This document shows positions 61,021-64,000 of a DNA stretch of 64,000 nucleotides, in pieces (the stretch's first letter is position 1; each line of letters begins with the position of its first letter). Under the pieces are notes generated by a model. It was not told the origin of the DNA. It was given only the letters and a program-made list of their open reading frames with translations, and did no database searches. This stretch comes from Campylobacter jejuni (GTDB lineage: Bacteria; Campylobacterota; Campylobacteria; Campylobacterales; Campylobacteraceae), in NCBI RefSeq assembly GCF_001457695.1, contig NZ_LN831025.1, forward strand, positions 1 through 64,000, given 5' to 3'. A program made the position numbers and the translations under genes.

Positions 61021-61908
61021 ATGATATCATCATCGGATTGGAATTTAAATACCGCTGCTACAACTTCAGGTGCTACTTCTTCAGGAAGTACTAGTGGAAC
61101 AACTAGAACAGATTCAAGCAGTAGCTCAGGAATAGTGAGCAATCCAAACGCTACCTTAGATAAGGATGCGTTTTTAAAACTTCTTTTGATAGAGCTTCAA
61201 CATCAAGATCCAACAGATCCTATGGATAGCGATAAAATGCTTACTCAAACTTCACAGCTTAGCGCACTTGAAATGCAGCAAAATACCAACACAACTATGC
61301 AAAAAATGGTTGAAACTATGCAAAAGCTTTCTGATTCTTTTAGTACAAGTATGAGTACTTCAGCTTTAGGGGCTATTGGTAAAATGGCAACTGTTTCAGA
61401 TAATAAAATCAAACTTACAGGTGCAGATGAGCTTATCGCTCTTAAAATGTATTTGCCTGAAGATTCTGATGAAAACGGTGTTACGCTAGAAATTTATGAT
61501 AGCAATAATAAACTTGTTTTCAGTGAAAAAAGCGATGCTAAATCTATTTCTCAAGGTTTATTTACTATGGAGTGGCCAGGAAGAAATAACGATGGGGTTT
61601 ATGCAGGTGATGGTGAGTACACTGTTAAAATGGTTTATAATAATAAAAATGGTAAAAAAATCACTGCAAATTACGGAACTTATCCTATCGAAGGTGTTGT
61701 TTTTAAAGATGGTGTTGCCTATGCAAAAATGGCTGGAAAAGAAGTTCCTTTTGGTGCGATACAAGAAATAACAGATTATAAACTTGGTTCATCTTCATCT
61801 ACTGGATCTACTGGAGGAAGCGGTTCAAGTGGAGACTCAAGTGGTGGTTCAAGTGATGGAGGTTCTTCTGGATCTACAGAAGATGGCGACAAAGAGGAAA
61901 AGGCATAA
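61021..61908 (+). CDS. flgD: Flagellar hook assembly scaffold FlgD
   Basis: The 295-residue protein has the FlgD core LDKDAFLKLLLIELQHQDPT (from about residue 42), QTSQLSALEMQQNTN and a FlgD Ig-like/FLGD Tudor region (YDSNNKLVFSE...WPGRNNDGVYAGDGEYTVKM). It caps the growing hook. Both ends are unusual: a Thr/Ser/Gly-rich N-terminal stretch (residues 8-40) and a Ser/Gly-rich acidic C-terminal tail (about residues 257-295). The terminal low-complexity segments are longer than in enteric FlgD. Confidence 0.94.
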   Translation: MISSSDWNLNTAATTSGATSSGSTSGTTRTDSSSSSGIVSNPNATLDKDAFLKLLLIELQHQDPTDPMDSDKMLTQTSQLSALEMQQNTNTTMQKMVETMQKLSDSFSTSMSTSALGAIGKMATVSDNKIKLTGADELIALKMYLPEDSDENGVTLEIYDSNNKLVFSEKSDAKSISQGLFTMEWPGRNNDGVYAGDGEYTVKMVYNNKNGKKITANYGTYPIEGVVFKDGVAYAKMAGKEVPFGAIQEITDYKLGSSSSTGSTGGSGSSGDSSGGSSDGGSSGSTEDGDKEEKA

Positions 61909-61911
61909 GCC

Positions 61912-63549
61912 ATGATGAATTCATTTTATAATGGGATTTCTGGAGTAAAAAGCAATAGCTTTGGTATTGATATCACTGCTAATAACATAGCAAATGTCAA
62001 TACCACAGGCTTTAAATACTCTGATGCTCAATTTAAAGATATTTTTTATACCACCATAACAACCCAATCAACCAACCCTGCTCAAGGTGGTTATGGTAGT
62101 GGTGCAGCATCTTCTCAAGTTGTTTTCGAACAGGGTTCTCCTGTTGCAAGTGATGGCGAATTTGATGTGGCTTTGCAAGGAAAAGGATTTTTTGGGGTTT
62201 TAGGGGCTGATGGTAATGCTTACTATACTAGAAATGGATCATTTAGAAGAGATGCCAATGGATATTTGGTAGATTCTTATGGAAATTTTGTTTTAGGAAC
62301 AATGAATCCTGCTTTTACTGGTATTAACTATAGCGATAGAGTTGCTGGGCTTATGGGGGATTATCTTAACACAGGAACTCCGGTAAATAATGGTTTTACT
62401 GTAAATTCAAATAATTCTTTCAGTATAGGCACAACCGCTTCTCAAGGGGCTATTAAAGTACCTGTGAATATGTATTTACCTCCTCAAGTAACTCAAAATG
62501 TAAAATGGAGTGGAAGTTTAAATACTAACACAACAACAGAAGTAGTTAAAGTAGATCTTGATCCTAGTAAATTTAACATTACAAAAACTGAAGATGGAAA
62601 ATATGTAGTTAGTGGTAGTGTTAGCAAAGAAGATGTGTTTAGTGCTAAAGCGGGTGATAGGATTATTTTAAATTTCACTGATGATAATGGCGTAAAAACA
62701 AGCTTTGAAGCGACTTTAGATGAAAATCTAAATTTTAAAAGTAACGAGCTTGATTTAAAAGGATTGGATGAAAATAGCATCAAGCTTGATACAGCTCAAA
62801 TTTCAACAGAGCAACAAAAAGCCAATAAAGATATTTTAGAATCCCCTATTTATAATGCAGATGGAAGTAAAAGCACTTTAAGGGTTACACTTGAAAGAGT
62901 TTTACCGCAAGAAGGCGATAATATACAATATAAAGCTATTGCACAAATTTATAATTCTAATGGCAATGCTGTAGGCAATCCAACTGAAGGAAATATGGTT
63001 TTTGATAAAAATGGTGCTTTGCTTCAAAACAATATTACAAGCATTGCAAATCCAAATGGTGGAACAATTAATATTGATTTAGGCTCTCCTTATGATGCTA
63101 ACAAGCCTGGTTCGGGTTATAGTGGGATTTATATTAAAGAAGGCGTCGAAAAAAATGTAGTTACACAACAAGATGGTGTAGCTGAAGGGTTTTTTGAACA
63201 ATATAATATATCCGATGATGGAAGTATTGTTGCGCAATTTAGCAATGGTAAAAATGCCATAGTTGGAAAGCTTGCTTTATATAATTTTATCAATGAGCAA
63301 GGATTGGCTGCTATGGGAGATAATATTTTTGCAGCAACGGCAAATAGCGGTGATGCAAGTTTTATTATGAAAGATGGTCAAGTTGTTAATACAGCTAAAT
63401 TTAAAGGCGGATTCTTAGAACAATCAAATGTTGATTTAAGTGCAGAGCTTTCAAACCTTATCGTAACTCAAAAAGCCTTTGATGCAAGCTCAAAAAGTAT
63501 CACTACAAGTGATCAGATGATACAAAAAGCCATTAATATGAAAAGATAA
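61912..63549 (+). CDS. flgE: Flagellar hook protein FlgE family
   Basis: The 545-residue protein has the rod/hook N-terminal signature ANNIANVNTTGFKYSDAQF (residues about 23-41) and a C-terminal helix with SNVDLSAELSNLIVTQKAF. These are the coiled-coil ends that all axial proteins share. The ATG has a tandem ATG just after it, either of which could be used, and lies 3 bases after flgD. C. jejuni carries a second, larger flgE-type gene elsewhere that makes most of the hook as I recall, so the exact part this paralogue plays is not certain. Confidence 0.9.
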   Translation: MMNSFYNGISGVKSNSFGIDITANNIANVNTTGFKYSDAQFKDIFYTTITTQSTNPAQGGYGSGAASSQVVFEQGSPVASDGEFDVALQGKGFFGVLGADGNAYYTRNGSFRRDANGYLVDSYGNFVLGTMNPAFTGINYSDRVAGLMGDYLNTGTPVNNGFTVNSNNSFSIGTTASQGAIKVPVNMYLPPQVTQNVKWSGSLNTNTTTEVVKVDLDPSKFNITKTEDGKYVVSGSVSKEDVFSAKAGDRIILNFTDDNGVKTSFEATLDENLNFKSNELDLKGLDENSIKLDTAQISTEQQKANKDILESPIYNADGSKSTLRVTLERVLPQEGDNIQYKAIAQIYNSNGNAVGNPTEGNMVFDKNGALLQNNITSIANPNGGTINIDLGSPYDANKPGSGYSGIYIKEGVEKNVVTQQDGVAEGFFEQYNISDDGSIVAQFSNGKNAIVGKLALYNFINEQGLAAMGDNIFAATANSGDASFIMKDGQVVNTAKFKGGFLEQSNVDLSAELSNLIVTQKAFDASSKSITTSDQMIQKAINMKR

Positions 63550-63552
63550 TTC

Positions 63553-64000
63553 TTAGGAATTATCTTTTTCTAATTTTTCAAAAATAATTTTAATTTCTTC
63601 TATGTCGCTTTCGCTATAATTATGGCTTGATTTAATATAACTTACTTGCTGTCCTTTTTCAAGATATAAAACCTTTTCATAGTCTTTTAAATTTATATGA
63701 TGTTTTAGTTCAAGGTTGGTGTTTGTGTTAGGATAAAATTTTAAAAAATTATCCTCTCCGATATTTTCGGCTTTTATGTATATTTTTACATTGTAAACCA
63801 TTTCATTTAAGAAATTTAATTTCGCATCAATTTGATATTTTAATTTTACAAGTTTTTTATACGAAATGCTAAGATGATTGTATTTTTTTATGATATCGTG
63901 ATAAAGATTTGAAAATTTCATTTCTATGGCGCTAGGATTTTTAGTCTTTTGAAGTTTGATGATTTTGATTTGATTTTTGATTAGATAATCATAGTAATTT
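63553..64000 (-). CDS. C-terminal part of an unrecognised protein, running off the window
   Basis: The frame is open from the window end to the TAA at 63553, giving 148 visible residues. The upstream residues (ending KNPSAIE) show the ATG at 63921 is internal. The sequence is lysine- and asparagine-rich, soluble and rich in alternating hydrophobic residues (NLKDYEKVLYLEKGQQVSYIK). I do not recognise a family. It is convergent with flgE, 3 bases apart, and is the Cj0044c position by memory. Confidence 0.75.
   Translation of the reverse strand, partial: NYYDYLIKNQIKIIKLQKTKNPSAIEMKFSNLYHDIIKKYNHLSISYKKLVKLKYQIDAKLNFLNEMVYNVKIYIKAENIGEDNFLKFYPNTNTNLELKHHINLKDYEKVLYLEKGQQVSYIKSSHNYSESDIEEIKIIFEKLEKDNS

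Overview
The window is the start of a Campylobacter jejuni (or very close relative) chromosome. It opens with dnaA-oriC-dnaN-gyrB. The DNA is strongly A/T-rich, the genes are tightly packed, and the gene order (dnaA to flgE through sorAB, gltB/gltD, rrc, dba-dsbI, docA/docB, purB, nrdA, thyX, pyrG, recJ, ansA, an rRNA operon, typA and fliK-flgD-flgE) is the one I remember as Cj0001-Cj0044 of C. jejuni NCTC 11168. Locus names of that kind given below are from memory and serve only as cross-references. I found no insertion sequence, prophage or CRISPR array.

Layout. 1-4888: replication start genes with the origin between dnaA and dnaN. 4914-6499: periplasmic sulfite dehydrogenase SorAB. 6705-8012: an ion-antiporter-like permease. 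8146-15808: glutamate synthase gltB and gltD, separated by a DUF262/DUF1524 (GmrSD-like) gene that looks like a defence cargo gene. 15809-21682: RNase HII, a ComEA-like DNA-binding protein, desulforubrerythrin, IlvD, a decayed yagU-like gene, an HD-domain protein and QueC. 21703-26185: redox and chemotaxis genes on the minus strand (DsbI with its small partner Dba, the chemoreceptor DocB and a frameshifted cytochrome c peroxidase docA). 26250-38542: metabolism (FAH-family enzyme, RluA-type pseudouridine synthase, purB, nrdA, amino-acid/dicarboxylate symporter, thyX, pyrG, recJ, periplasmic asparaginase ansA). 38543-44705: rRNA operon 16S-tRNA-Ala-tRNA-Ile-23S-5S, with leader, boxA-like repeats and long processing stalks visible. 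44811-51640: a three-gene accessory block directly behind the 5S gene (PD-(D/E)XK nuclease, a full-length Type IIG restriction-modification enzyme, and a KAP-type P-loop NTPase translationally coupled to it). 51697-58748: SIMPL protein and Bcr/CflA-type exporter, a DUF2130 coiled-coil protein, a frameshifted di-heme cytochrome c, a small membrane protein and TypA/BipA. 58883-63549: a sigma-54 controlled flagellar hook cluster (Cj0040-like, fliK, flgD, flgE). 63553-64000: the C-terminal part of an unrecognised gene that runs off the window.

Strain-specific features that stand out are three broken genes (yagU-like by internal deletion plus frameshift; docA and a second cytochrome c gene by single-base changes in short A runs), a ten-base poly-C tract upstream of the rRNA operon, and the nuclease/Type IIG/KAP block. 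The best candidate for a poorly described biological system is 44811-51640. The DUF262/DUF1524 gene inside the glt operon is the second. Many convergent gene pairs are separated only by a perfect hairpin that contains one or both stop codons.
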